From Akkermansiaceae bacterium (GTDB lineage: Bacteria; Verrucomicrobiota; Verrucomicrobiia; Verrucomicrobiales; Akkermansiaceae), in assembly GCA_025363295.1 (NCBI GenBank), contig JANYEC010000004.1:1-64000 (forward strand): a DNA stretch of 64,000 nt, written 5' to 3'. Below, piece by piece: positions 1-10,065 of the stretch. Each line of letters opens with the position of its first letter. Position 1 is the stretch's first letter. Below the pieces are notes generated by a model. It did no database searches and was not told the DNA's origin. It saw only the letters and a program-made list of their open reading frames with translations. Position numbers and translations under genes: made by a program.

Positions 1-156
1 CGCCTCCACTCCGTCCGCCCCAACGGAAACCCTTGTCAAAACCACCCCAAACAACCAAAACCAAACCAAGCGCCAGGTGTCATGAATCCTGGCGCAACGA
101 CCTACCTCCTCCGGTGTCATTTATCATTGGCGCAATACGAATAGATTCGAAATCGC

Positions 157-1371
157 TTATTTCCCGGGTTGATCAGGGGCGAGGCCAGTCTTGTCCCAGG
201 AGCGGCCTTGCGGGGTGGACATCAGGGATTCGGTCACGGTGAGTTCGCCACCTCCCTGGAGAGGGATTTGGCGGACAGTGTGACTTTTGCCGTAACTTCT
301 TGATCCGAACGTGGTGACCTTGCCCGGCAAACCCTCCTTCAGGGTGGCGATCAAGTATTCGGCGGCGCTGGCGGTGCGTCCGTCCTGGAGGATACGGATG
401 GATTCGGGGTCGACGAAAACCGGATTGCCGTCCTTGGGAGCCTGGACGCCGCCGAGGGTGGTGAATTTCCCGAGGGTCGTGCCTTCGGGGAAAAACAACG
501 AGGCGATCTTGAGTGCCTCTTCGCGGAGTCCCCCAGTATTTCCGCGGAGGTCGAGGGTGATGTTGGTTGGCTTGGGGTAGGCCTTGAGCTGCTGCTTAAG
601 GTCGGCGGCGCTGCCTTGGCTGAAACTCCGGATGCGAACCGCCACCCCGACCAATGATTTGGTGACAGCGACATCCGGGACGCGCTTATCGGTGCGTTGA
701 ATCGTGAACTCCTCGATCTTGCCTTGGGGTTGCCTGACCTTGACCTTCATCCCGGTGTTAGGCGGGCCGACGAAAGCAAGCCGCAGCGCCAGCAATGACT
801 TGCCGGTGGAGGGCCGGTCATCCACGGACATCAGCAGTGCCCCGGAGTTCACACCCGCCTTGTCGGCGGGGCCTCCATCAGTGGGAAAGCAGAGCACGCG
901 ACCGTCCGGCTGCTGCTCCAGGGTCATCTGGATTATGCCGGAGTTCTGCCGCAGGGCCTCGCGCATCTGGACGACGTCGGCGGCGGGGTTGTAGCTGCCG
1001 TAAATGTCGATCTTCGGAAGCAAGGCTTCCAGGGTTTGTTCGATCCTGGCAAATTTGCCGATCGAGGGATCCCGGGCAAGCATAGCGTCCGCAAGCTCCG
1101 GAAGGGATTCCGCAGAATCCGGTTTCAGTGACGAGAAACGGGGACCCGAGGTGGCTAGCAGAACCTCGCGTGCCTTCAGGTCGAGGGAATCCGGGTCGAG
1201 CGGATCGAGCGACTTCCCGCGGTAGCTGGTCAGGAAGTTCGCCCACAGGCGTTCGGCAGCCTCGCGGTCATTTTCGGCGGCTTCCTGCGCTGTCGCCACA
1301 GGAAGGGCGAGCAGCGCGTGGGTCGCGATCCCTAGCAGAAGCCTGAGGCAAGCGCCGACGGGCCGCATCAT
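157..1371 (-). CDS. S41 family carboxyl-terminal processing peptidase with PDZ domain
   Basis: N-terminal signal peptide; PDZ-like segment (GGPADKAGVNSGALLMSVDD); S41 core LDLRGNTGG...TASAAEYLI...YGK. Confidence 0.88.
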   Translation of the reverse strand: MMRPVGACLRLLLGIATHALLALPVATAQEAAENDREAAERLWANFLTSYRGKSLDPLDPDSLDLKAREVLLATSGPRFSSLKPDSAESLPELADAMLARDPSIGKFARIEQTLEALLPKIDIYGSYNPAADVVQMREALRQNSGIIQMTLEQQPDGRVLCFPTDGGPADKAGVNSGALLMSVDDRPSTGKSLLALRLAFVGPPNTGMKVKVRQPQGKIEEFTIQRTDKRVPDVAVTKSLVGVAVRIRSFSQGSAADLKQQLKAYPKPTNITLDLRGNTGGLREEALKIASLFFPEGTTLGKFTTLGGVQAPKDGNPVFVDPESIRILQDGRTASAAEYLIATLKEGLPGKVTTFGSRSYGKSHTVRQIPLQGGGELTVTESLMSTPQGRSWDKTGLAPDQPGK

Positions 1372-1592
1372 TGCATTGCGTCGATCTGTCTCTGGGTCCG
1401 CGCTGACTGGCTTCGGGTGCGGTTAGTCTTGCCCTCGAGGTTGTCGAGCGTCGCCTGGCGTTCGTTGAGGCGGCGCTGGGCTTTGTTTTCGCTCCAGAAA
1501 ATACCTCCCTCGCGGGGATTGCCGGTGGTCTCGCAGCCGGTGACGGAAAGTGCGATCATGGCGATGACGAAAACGGATGGAAACGGTTTCAT
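1368..1592 (-). CDS. small hypothetical lipoprotein
   Basis: Signal peptide with lipobox-like LSVTGC; coiled-coil-like C-terminus; overlaps the end of the S41 gene start region. Confidence 0.6.
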   Translation of the reverse strand: MKPFPSVFVIAMIALSVTGCETTGNPREGGIFWSENKAQRRLNERQATLDNLEGKTNRTRSQSARTQRQIDAMQ

Positions 1593-1625
1593 TTAATTGT
1601 GGGCGTTGAGGAAATAGAATGGAAG

Positions 1626-2273
1626 TTAGACATCGGTTTCATTTTGGAGGCTGGCCAGGCTTTTCTCGTTCTTGTTGATGGTGGAAACCTGGGTCTCGAT
1701 GCCGCTGGTGGTGGTCCGTAGCGATTTCAGGCTGGAACCGCCCCGGCCTCCGGCTTCCTGAATGGCACTGCGGTTGATCTGTGCTTCCTTGGCGAAGGTT
1801 GCAGATTCCTTTTGGGCGGTCGCCCGTTCGGTGCGGATCTCGCGGTTCAGGGATGCGAGCTTCTGTTTGTCCCCCGCAACCTTGGCCATTTGGACTTCCT
1901 TGCGCAAGCGGGCGAGCTGGTTGTCGAGGCGGTCGTTGTAGGCGGCGGCTTTCTTGCGCGTGCTTTCCGCCTGGACGATGCAGGCATCCAGCCAGTCCTC
2001 GGTATTGACATAATTTTTCTTTTTGTTAGCCACATGGGTTCCATAGGCAAGGCCCGCGAGAGAGCCGATGCCGGCACCGATGAGAGTGCTTTGAGTATTG
2101 CGGCCGATCACCTGGCCGAGGATGGCGCCTGCTCCGGCTCCGATGGCGGTGCCTTGAGCTTTGGTTACATCTTGGTCGGACATGTCCGCACACTGGGTGA
2201 GGCTGAAGGTGATGGCGGTAAAGATGGAAAGTTGCTTTCCGTAGCGGACACAAGTTTGGATGGGGCTGTTCAT
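1626..2273 (-). CDS. glycine-zipper envelope (lipo)protein
   Basis: GTAIGAGAGAILGQVIG...LIGAGIGSLAGLAYG glycine zipper followed by coiled coil. Confidence 0.65.
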   Translation of the reverse strand: MNSPIQTCVRYGKQLSIFTAITFSLTQCADMSDQDVTKAQGTAIGAGAGAILGQVIGRNTQSTLIGAGIGSLAGLAYGTHVANKKKNYVNTEDWLDACIVQAESTRKKAAAYNDRLDNQLARLRKEVQMAKVAGDKQKLASLNREIRTERATAQKESATFAKEAQINRSAIQEAGGRGGSSLKSLRTTTSGIETQVSTINKNEKSLASLQNETDV

Positions 2274-2367
2274 AGGTACGATAATGGTTGGAACGTTATT
2301 GCAAGTTTCTGGAACCTAGGGCGTCTCACGTCAATTCCAAAATCCCCTCAGGCTAACAAATTTTATT

Positions 2368-5300
2368 TTATTCGGATGAACCCAGCGTGTTGTTTCCCAG
2401 AATGACCTCGCCAGCCTGCTCGACTTTCATTTGAGCTTCCAAAGGTCCGGGGAAAATCATATTTCCGGTGGCGCTGCCTGATGCTCCGTTCCCGAAAATA
2501 ACGGACCCCGAGTTGTTTTTGAAATCACATTTCGTGATGTCTCCCTTTCCTTCCATGATTGCAACGGCGAAGTCCACGTGGGAGATGAATTTTGTCTCCG
2601 TTGCCGTCAAGCTGCTGTCAGAACCCTTCACGAGGTAAACCCCCACGTTGCCGTTGGAACGGAACTCGCACCGGTCGATTTTCACCTTGCCTCCGGTCTC
2701 GATGTAGATTCCGTTTTCCTTGCTGCCATCGACTGTGGTGTCCGACATTTCCAGGCTGGCTTGGTTGATGACTCCGATTCCGAACTGGCGGTTAGATGAA
2801 ACCATGCACGAAGACTCGAGTCGGGCGGTGGTGCCGGAACCGTCGATATGGAGACCGACCTTTTGGTTCTCGTTGATTTGAGCGCCGCTTGCGACCAGTG
2901 CCGCCCCGTTGGCGATTTCCACGCCGTTGCGGCTGTTGGACGAGATGTTGGATCCGCTACCGAGGGTGATGCTTGTCTCCACGTTCAGGGCGGCGATCCC
3001 GGCCAAGCCGTTTTCCTGCAACTCGCTGAGGGAGATCTCCACCTTGGAACCACTGTTGGCGGTGATCCCGTAAGCGCGGTTCCTCCGGACCCGGCAGTTG
3101 GAAAAAACGGCGGAAGCCTTGTTGGAAAGCGAGATGCCGCTGCCCGTGGAGCGCTCGACCACGCAACCCTCAAAGGTGACCGCTGCGGAGTCGGTGATCA
3201 CGACTAGCGAAGGCGAGGATTCGATTTCAGTCTTCGCCTGGCTCTGGGTGTTCTTGATCTGGATGTTCCGCAGGGTCACTTGAATGGGGCCGCGTACGGT
3301 GAGCAGGCTGGATTCAACGCCACCGTCCTCCAGCACTGCGGCGGATTTGGAAATGAGGGAAATGGATTTGTTGATGACCAGTGCTTCCGCGTGTGTGCCG
3401 CCGGATATCTCAACGGCGCCGCCGTCCTGACAAAGCTCGATGGCCTTGGCGATGGTGTCCGCATCTCCCGGAACCCTGACGATGGCTTTGGAATCCACAG
3501 ACTTTGGAGGGGAAACGGGTGGTTTGATCGGCGGAGTGGGATCGCGAGTGATTTCAGGTTTATCATCGGCCTTTTCGGTTTGAGGCGGTTTGGCGGTTTC
3601 ATGCCCCTTTGGAATGAAATACCAGATAGCGGCGGCCCCCGCCAGCAGGAGAGCAGCTCCGAATGTTAGAAGGACGACCTTGTGATTGGGTCCCGAGGAC
3701 GAGGCGCGAGGTTTGGGCGGAACTACGATCTCCGGAACCGGCTGCGGTGACAGCGGAGGTGGTTGGATCAGCTGACCGCTTGCCATCGATTGCGCGGGAG
3801 TGGGGATGCTGATCGAGGGGTTGGGCCGCCAGCTGGAGCCGGTATGGGAAGTCAGCGAGGCTCCTCGGGTTAGATTTCCGCTGATGCTCGCGCCGGGAAT
3901 GCGTTCCTCATGGGCGAGCCCGCGGATCACATCGCGGCAGGTGCCGTCTGCGAGGGTGCCGGCGATGGCGGACGCCAGGAAGCGGTTGGAGCGCTCGGTC
4001 AGCTTGGGAATCGCCTGATAGGCGCGGGCGTTGACAAAGGCGGCGGGAGGCAGCGTTCTGCCACTGAGCAGTTGATAGATGCAGGAGGCGAAGCGGGCGG
4101 GAAGCCCGGCACCCATCGCGCCGCGCATGGTCCCTGCAGAATCGGCGGCCTCGTTACCGGCATCAAGGGTCGGCAGCGGCACGGCGAGTGAAAATGCGAG
4201 AGGCGGCCCGGCGCTCACGATCAGCATCGACGGATGGATTTCCAGAAACTCGAAACCAGCCAGCAGGATTCCGTCGAGCGCTTGGGCGATCAGTTCGAGG
4301 GCTGCGAGGATTTCCGCCGTCGAGGCGCTCTGTCCTTGCCTGACCCATGAGAGCGCGTCGTCGCCGGTTAGGGCGGGCCAAGCGACGGACCACCAGTCGC
4401 TGCCGCGCTCGAGGATGATGGGGGCAAGTCCGAGTTCCACCGCGTGCCGGGCGACGACGTCCGCCTGGTGGGTTAGAGTTTCCACAATCTCCGGCGCGAG
4501 ACAGGTGAATCGTGAGACGTCGTGGATCGTGCTCTCGCCGGTTCTGGTAGCCTTTACCGAAATACCATGGTCGATGTAAACTGGCTGTCCGGTTTCGATC
4601 CAGAGGACGGACCATAGCGTGTCCGGGTGATCCTGCCATTGGCTAGGCGCGGAAACCGTGGAACCGCCGCCGGACAGGATTGTGGATGCGTCCCACGCCA
4701 CCGGATGGTCCGGGTGATGAGGAAAACTGGATTTCACCGCCGCCTGCAATTCCCCCCCGTCGCGCGGTCGGCTGGCGGGTTCGACTGCCAGCATTGCTCC
4801 GAGGACGGTTTGCCAGTTGGCTGGCAACGGTGCCAGCAGGGACGAGTAACCGGAAGCCTCAAGGCGCTCGGAGATGACGTTGTTTACATCGCCATGGGAA
4901 AGGTGTTTCCCGGTCAGCAGCCAGAGAAAGGTGGCTCCTAACGAAAATACATCGGACGCAGGTTCCGCCTGACCGCGCAATTGCTCGGGAGCGGCGAAAT
5001 GCGGAGTGCCGATGACGTGGTCCGCCGCTTCGCCCCCGCTGGCGTCACCCGCGAGACCGAAGTCGATTAGCTTCACCGTTGCGAAGTCATTCTCGCGGGC
5101 GATGAGCAGGTTTGACGGTTTGATGTCGCGGTGGAGGATGCCTTTTTGATGGGCGTGCGCCAAGGCAGCGGCGGACTCGAAAAGCCATTGGATGCAGGTG
5201 CGGTAGTCAGGAGTTCCGGCCTTGCGGAATTCCTCAAGGCTGCCGCCCTCGCAGACTTCCATCACATAGTAAGGATGCTGCTGGGCACTCTCGCCGAAAT

Positions 5301-5556
5301 CCAGGATTCGGGCGATCTGTGGATGGGTGAGAGAAGCGGCGGAGCGTGCTTCGGATAGAAACGCGTCGCGGTCCTTTTGTAAAAGATTCTTGCGGCGGAT
5401 CAGCACCTTGACGGCGACCTCCGTGTGGAGGTGGATGTGTCTTCCGCGATAGGTGACACCGCCCGCTCCGGAGCCGAGAACGAGGGCCGTGCCGTCGGCG
5501 GCGGCCATGATCTCGTAATTTCCCAGTCTCTCGTTAGGTTTCACCATGGCTTCCAT
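2368..5556 (-). CDS. transmembrane Ser/Thr protein kinase with C-terminal right-handed beta-helix domain
   Basis: Kinase motifs HRDIKPSNLL, IDFGLAG, GTPHFAAPEQ; one TM (VVLLTFGAALLLAGAAAIWYF); parallel beta-helix-like repeats after it. Confidence 0.9.
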   Translation of the reverse strand: MEAMVKPNERLGNYEIMAAADGTALVLGSGAGGVTYRGRHIHLHTEVAVKVLIRRKNLLQKDRDAFLSEARSAASLTHPQIARILDFGESAQQHPYYVMEVCEGGSLEEFRKAGTPDYRTCIQWLFESAAALAHAHQKGILHRDIKPSNLLIARENDFATVKLIDFGLAGDASGGEAADHVIGTPHFAAPEQLRGQAEPASDVFSLGATFLWLLTGKHLSHGDVNNVISERLEASGYSSLLAPLPANWQTVLGAMLAVEPASRPRDGGELQAAVKSSFPHHPDHPVAWDASTILSGGGSTVSAPSQWQDHPDTLWSVLWIETGQPVYIDHGISVKATRTGESTIHDVSRFTCLAPEIVETLTHQADVVARHAVELGLAPIILERGSDWWSVAWPALTGDDALSWVRQGQSASTAEILAALELIAQALDGILLAGFEFLEIHPSMLIVSAGPPLAFSLAVPLPTLDAGNEAADSAGTMRGAMGAGLPARFASCIYQLLSGRTLPPAAFVNARAYQAIPKLTERSNRFLASAIAGTLADGTCRDVIRGLAHEERIPGASISGNLTRGASLTSHTGSSWRPNPSISIPTPAQSMASGQLIQPPPLSPQPVPEIVVPPKPRASSSGPNHKVVLLTFGAALLLAGAAAIWYFIPKGHETAKPPQTEKADDKPEITRDPTPPIKPPVSPPKSVDSKAIVRVPGDADTIAKAIELCQDGGAVEISGGTHAEALVINKSISLISKSAAVLEDGGVESSLLTVRGPIQVTLRNIQIKNTQSQAKTEIESSPSLVVITDSAAVTFEGCVVERSTGSGISLSNKASAVFSNCRVRRNRAYGITANSGSKVEISLSELQENGLAGIAALNVETSITLGSGSNISSNSRNGVEIANGAALVASGAQINENQKVGLHIDGSGTTARLESSCMVSSNRQFGIGVINQASLEMSDTTVDGSKENGIYIETGGKVKIDRCEFRSNGNVGVYLVKGSDSSLTATETKFISHVDFAVAIMEGKGDITKCDFKNNSGSVIFGNGASGSATGNMIFPGPLEAQMKVEQAGEVILGNNTLGSSE

Positions 5557-5566
5557 TTTACGGCCG

Positions 5567-8431
5567 TCAGCGGACGCGCTCCTTGGCCAGTAGCCCGCCG
5601 ATGGTGAGAAGGTAGCAAGCTGCGGACCAGACGGACAAGGTTAGAAGTGCCTTCCATGCCGGGGTGAGCGTGCTGACTACCGTGCCCTTGAGATAGGCTA
5701 CATCGGCACGCCTTTTTACGGAGTCCCGAAACAGCGAGGTGAAGGTGCCGGCGACGGTGGTGAACTCCTGCTTGTGCTGGCCGCGCCGCGCGGGCGAGAC
5801 GAGCAGGTTCTGCCAGGCGCGATTGAAAGGGGAAATGCGGTCGTAGTCCTGGGTGACATCGCGCTTGCCGTCGCTCCACTCGATGGTTTCCTTGCTGCCG
5901 TCGCTGGTGAGGAAAACCGGTGTTTTGGTGCGGTTGGAAAGGAAGGGCGTGGCGCTGCCAAAGATATGGGAAACCTCGATGATGCGTTGCGACGCGAAAC
6001 TCGGAACAGCGGCGCAGAACACGCGGGCCGAGGGACTCATTTCTGGAAACGGAATGACGAACCCACCGAACAGGATCTGCGGAATCAGGATGAGCGGCAC
6101 CCACATGACCGATTGCGTGGGGCTGCGGACCAGCGAGGAAACCGTCAGGCCGAGCACCACGCCAATAATGCCTGATAGAAGGAACCCAAGGACGCGAAGT
6201 CCGATGGTGGAGAGTAGGATCTGTGAGACGGAGATGCCTTGGAAGGTTAGGAGCTTGCCGCTTTTGTCGCGGGCGCGCTCGCCGTTATGCAAGAGCAGGT
6301 CGCGCGGACCGCTTTCGGTCAGGTTCTGGCCGATGGTGAAGACGGATGCGATGAGGGTGAGGCGTTTGACAGCGCTTTCGCCGGGAGGCGACGGGGGGGG
6401 CGGCGGAGCGTCCGGAACGGGGCCGGAATCTGCAGTTTTGGGTGGGGGCATTTCCTCGTCACCCACCGCGTAAAAATCATCAGCGGCTGGGCCGGCGGGT
6501 ATCTCGATTCCGGCCTGGGCAGTCACGCGGCGGGTCAGGCGTTCAGCGAAATCCTTCGAGTTGAATGGCTCGGGATGCCACAGGTTGCCGAGGCCGGTGG
6601 TACAGACAATCAAGAAGAATGTCTGAGCGGCGGTTAGAAGCGAAAGGAAGGTGAGCTTGCTGAAATAGTAGGTGTTCAGCCCGAGGCCGCAGACTCGCTC
6701 GCGCTGGAGAATTTGGATCTCGCCGATGATCTGTTGGGCGGCGTTGCTGCAGCCGAACCACATGGCGGCGATGACCGTGATGAACGCGCGCATCCCGATG
6801 TCATCGCTGGCCCACGCGATGAGCACCGAGATGAGCACCGCCTGGGCTAACAGGAAAGCGATGTTGAGGGGATCCGCGATGAGGATCTTCCACTGGCGGT
6901 TGAACAGGACGCGCAGGGTCTTACAGGCGGGGACTTTCCGCGCGGCAGCGGATATCGGTGGCGGTGGCGGAGGTGCTCCCGTCGGCGGAGGGACTGCCTG
7001 ATAGTAGGGGGAGATTTGGAAAGCCTTCTCACGGTCAATGGCGGAGATGGCCGTGTCGTCGAGGGCGGTATAGATTTTTTCCAGCGGAGCCTCCAACTGG
7101 TCCTGCATGGAGGCTGTCTGGTCGCCGAGGAAATGGAGGCGGGCCTCGTCGCTGTTTCCAAAGAAAACCAGACGACCTTGCTGGATGAACAGCAGGCGGC
7201 TGAACAGGAATGCGTTGTGAAGCACGTGGGTGGTGCAGACCACGGTGATGCCGCTGAGCGCGAGACTTTGCAGCAGAATCATCAGCCGTTCCTCGGTGGC
7301 GGGATCGAGACCGGACGAAGGCTCGTCGAGAAACAGCACGGATGGATTGGACAGCAACTCGATGCCGATGCTGACCCGTTTCCGCTGGCCGCCGGAAAGC
7401 TGGGTGATGCGCTTTTCCTGATGCTCGTCGAGTCCTAACTGATGGATGATCCGTTGGATGCGCGCGCGTATGAGCGGCATCGGCAGATTGATGCGAAGGC
7501 GCCCGCTGAGCAGCAGCGCGTCCTTCACGCGGAGCTCCTTGTGGACGATATCGTCCTGCGGGACATAGCCAATGCCGAGCTTGCGCATACCGGCCTTGTC
7601 GGTGAGGGGCTGGCCGCTGATCAGAACCTCGCCCTTGGAGGCGGGGACCAGACCGCACAGCGCGTTGAGCAGGGTGGATTTGCCTTGGCCCGATCCGCCG
7701 AGGATGCCGACGAACTCGCCGGGTCTAACTTGCAGGCTGACCTGGTCGAGGATGGCCCGGTTTCCGGCGAGCCGGGTTAGATTTCTCGCGATGATTGAAC
7801 CGGCGTTGGCATTGTCCAGCCAGCGGAGGTTTTTCCCGTCGAACTCGAAGGTGTAGTGACCGATCTGGAGGCGATCCCCATAGACGAGGGTGGCCAGGGA
7901 AAACGCGTCACCATTGAGCGAACTGCCGAGGCGGCTGATATCCTCGATTATGTAGCTGTTCTTCGCGGGAGTGATCCTGACATGCTCTCCGGAAATGCTG
8001 TGATCTGCGGGGTCAAGATCGACCCGCAGCGGGCCGGGTTGGATTTCCTGAGACAGCCGACCCATCACCAGGCTGCCGGTCTTGGGCAAGCGGATGGTGG
8101 GATTAGGTGTCCCCTGAATCAGTGGCGGGTTGGCCCGCTGGGTGAAAAGGATCGTGACGCCGTTCACATGGATGGTCGTTCCACTTTCCAGCGGCACCGG
8201 ACCGGAACCGATAGACGAGCCGTTGATGGCGACGTAGGCGGATGGATTCAACTTCACCACCATCCATGATGCCATGGTCGGCTGATGGCGGAACTCGAGC
8301 ACGGATGGGGGAAATCCCGCACCCATCCGGATGGTGTCGTCAGCACCGCCGCCGAGTCTGACGTTCTCCCGGTCGAGCGGCACTTCGGTGGCTTGACCTT
8401 GGGAATCGCTAATAAGCAGGCGGGCGTCCAT
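5567..8431 (-). CDS. FHA-domain ABC transporter (ATPase fused to ABC-2 permease)
   Basis: FHA-like GRLSQ...SISGEHVRI...DISRLGSSLNG; Walker A GGSGQGKST; LSGGQRKRVSIG; LFLDEPSSGLDP; C-terminal TM helices. Confidence 0.92.
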   Translation of the reverse strand: MDARLLISDSQGQATEVPLDRENVRLGGGADDTIRMGAGFPPSVLEFRHQPTMASWMVVKLNPSAYVAINGSSIGSGPVPLESGTTIHVNGVTILFTQRANPPLIQGTPNPTIRLPKTGSLVMGRLSQEIQPGPLRVDLDPADHSISGEHVRITPAKNSYIIEDISRLGSSLNGDAFSLATLVYGDRLQIGHYTFEFDGKNLRWLDNANAGSIIARNLTRLAGNRAILDQVSLQVRPGEFVGILGGSGQGKSTLLNALCGLVPASKGEVLISGQPLTDKAGMRKLGIGYVPQDDIVHKELRVKDALLLSGRLRINLPMPLIRARIQRIIHQLGLDEHQEKRITQLSGGQRKRVSIGIELLSNPSVLFLDEPSSGLDPATEERLMILLQSLALSGITVVCTTHVLHNAFLFSRLLFIQQGRLVFFGNSDEARLHFLGDQTASMQDQLEAPLEKIYTALDDTAISAIDREKAFQISPYYQAVPPPTGAPPPPPPISAAARKVPACKTLRVLFNRQWKILIADPLNIAFLLAQAVLISVLIAWASDDIGMRAFITVIAAMWFGCSNAAQQIIGEIQILQRERVCGLGLNTYYFSKLTFLSLLTAAQTFFLIVCTTGLGNLWHPEPFNSKDFAERLTRRVTAQAGIEIPAGPAADDFYAVGDEEMPPPKTADSGPVPDAPPPPPSPPGESAVKRLTLIASVFTIGQNLTESGPRDLLLHNGERARDKSGKLLTFQGISVSQILLSTIGLRVLGFLLSGIIGVVLGLTVSSLVRSPTQSVMWVPLILIPQILFGGFVIPFPEMSPSARVFCAAVPSFASQRIIEVSHIFGSATPFLSNRTKTPVFLTSDGSKETIEWSDGKRDVTQDYDRISPFNRAWQNLLVSPARRGQHKQEFTTVAGTFTSLFRDSVKRRADVAYLKGTVVSTLTPAWKALLTLSVWSAACYLLTIGGLLAKERVR

Positions 8432-8446
8432 GTTAGGTGGGGAAAG

Positions 8447-9214
8447 TCACTCGAAGTCGATGATGACGTCGCGTTCGGCCGGCATGACTTTCCTGGGCAG
8501 GGCCTGCTTGGGCTGCGGTTGGGGTTGCGTCGTAGCCTGAGATACGGGTGGCTTGGCGTGGGGTGGCGCGGGCTTTTGGTCCTCGGGCCACTTGACCTCG
8601 ACGGTCCTGCTTGCTCCCATGACATCCGTGGGTTCGCTGGGTTCTTGGGGGTGCACTTGTTTCGGGGCGGGCGGAGCGACCGCTACTGGCGGAGCTTCAG
8701 CCGCCTTCTTGCCGAAACTTGCGACGATTTCCGCAGTGTCGGGCGTCTCCCATTTTCCGGAGCGATCAGCGAAAAGGGGGATCGCCATTTCCCCGGCCCG
8801 GCCATCCCTGCCAACAATCCTGAAGGAGACCTTCGAGATGATGGGTCGTGCGGGATCGGGACCTTCCACGGGAAAGATTGAAGTTCTGTCAAATCGGGCA
8901 CCGGGCAGGCCATCGGCGAGCCGTCCGCGAACGGTTTCAACAAAACCCAGATAGGTTCCGCGCGCCGCTTTGAGATCCGGTGTCCCGATTGAAGGATTGG
9001 TGGTGGTTTCGGGTGTCGAGTTTGCCTCGTCATGGAGTGCTGCAATCTGCGAGTCGCGGTCGCGGATCTCAGCTTCAAGCAGGTCAACCTTTTCGCGGAT
9101 GCCAGGATCTTCATCCCGTCCGCACGAGGTGAACCATCCCGACAACAATACCGGGAGAGCAAGACAGGCAAGTGTCGGGAGACGAGTCATCGCAGACAGC
9201 GGGCAGCGACCCAC
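8447..9214 (-). CDS. hypothetical secreted lipoprotein
   Basis: Signal peptide, coiled-coil and Pro-rich C-terminal region; same strand as and adjacent to the FHA-ABC gene. Confidence 0.6.
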   Translation of the reverse strand: MGRCPLSAMTRLPTLACLALPVLLSGWFTSCGRDEDPGIREKVDLLEAEIRDRDSQIAALHDEANSTPETTTNPSIGTPDLKAARGTYLGFVETVRGRLADGLPGARFDRTSIFPVEGPDPARPIISKVSFRIVGRDGRAGEMAIPLFADRSGKWETPDTAEIVASFGKKAAEAPPVAVAPPAPKQVHPQEPSEPTDVMGASRTVEVKWPEDQKPAPPHAKPPVSQATTQPQPQPKQALPRKVMPAERDVIIDFE

Positions 9215-9250
9215 CGGAACAGGTGTGAGAACCGGAGGGCCGCAACGGAT

Positions 9251-9460
9251 TCAGTAGGAATAGGTCGTTGGTTTCTCTACCGCCCGGAAGCCCTCTGCGG
9301 TTTCCACCGGCTTGGGCTTGGGTCTGTAAACTGTCTTTTTCGGAGCTTCCTTTTCCTTTACCGGTACATAGACGGGAACGTAGGTCGGATCCTGGCAGGA
9401 AACGAACGAGAGTCCGAGGAGGGTGACGGCTGCAGTGGCGATCAATTTGGTGGCTTTCAT
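9251..9460 (-). CDS. small hypothetical lipoprotein
   Basis: Lipobox-like LSFVSC then short VPVYVPVKEKEAPKK tail. Confidence 0.55.
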   Translation of the reverse strand: MKATKLIATAAVTLLGLSFVSCQDPTYVPVYVPVKEKEAPKKTVYRPKPKPVETAEGFRAVEKPTTYSY

Positions 9461-9499
9461 GATATGCGATTGTGGGAGCTGTGATTTTCAGGTCAGGGA

Positions 9500-10033
9500 T
9501 TACTCGGTGGCAGCGGGGGTTGTCTGCTTGGGCACATCGGGACTTTCCACTAGGGAACCGTCGGGATTGGTGGGGGTGTAGCTTTCGCGCACCGCACCGC
9601 GGCGACCCACGAGTACCGAGTAGGCACCTAGACCTTGTGCTGACTTGAGGTGGAGATAGACCTGCACGGTGCCGTTGTAGGCTGAACGGAATTTCACTCC
9701 AGCGCGGCGGGCAGGGCGGCGGTCGTCAAGAATCAGGCTGCCAACCTCGTCATAAACGTAGATGTCGATGTCGAGGACCGCCTTGTCGATGCCGGCGAGA
9801 AACACGTAGTCGAGGCCCTTACTGACCGGGACAATGAAACGGATCATCGTGCCCGATGCACCAACGCCGTTGGTGTTTGTCGGCGCCATCGCGTAACCAC
9901 GCTGGGTGTAGTAAGTGGACATGCTGTAAGCGTCCTCCTCGGCTTCTGACGGGTCGGCGTGGACGTTTCCTGTCATGCAGGCGAATGCAGCGACGAGCGC
10001 TGCGGTGTGGATGGTGGAGCGGAACAAGTTCAT
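9500..10033 (-). CDS. hypothetical secreted protein
   Basis: ORF on track is over-extended; likely start is MNLFRSTIHTAALVAAFACMTG (signal peptide). Confidence 0.6.
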   Translation of the reverse strand: MNLFRSTIHTAALVAAFACMTGNVHADPSEAEEDAYSMSTYYTQRGYAMAPTNTNGVGASGTMIRFIVPVSKGLDYVFLAGIDKAVLDIDIYVYDEVGSLILDDRRPARRAGVKFRSAYNGTVQVYLHLKSAQGLGAYSVLVGRRGAVRESYTPTNPDGSLVESPDVPKQTTPAATE

Positions 10034-10065
10034 GGTTTTCTTTGGTTTTGGGAGGGATTGAACGA

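Noticed and set aside
311-1346. Plus-strand ORFs opposite the S41 peptidase and similar antisense ORFs across the window
   Set aside because: They lie antisense to well-supported genes, have Arg/Pro/Ser-rich shadow composition and no recognisable domains.
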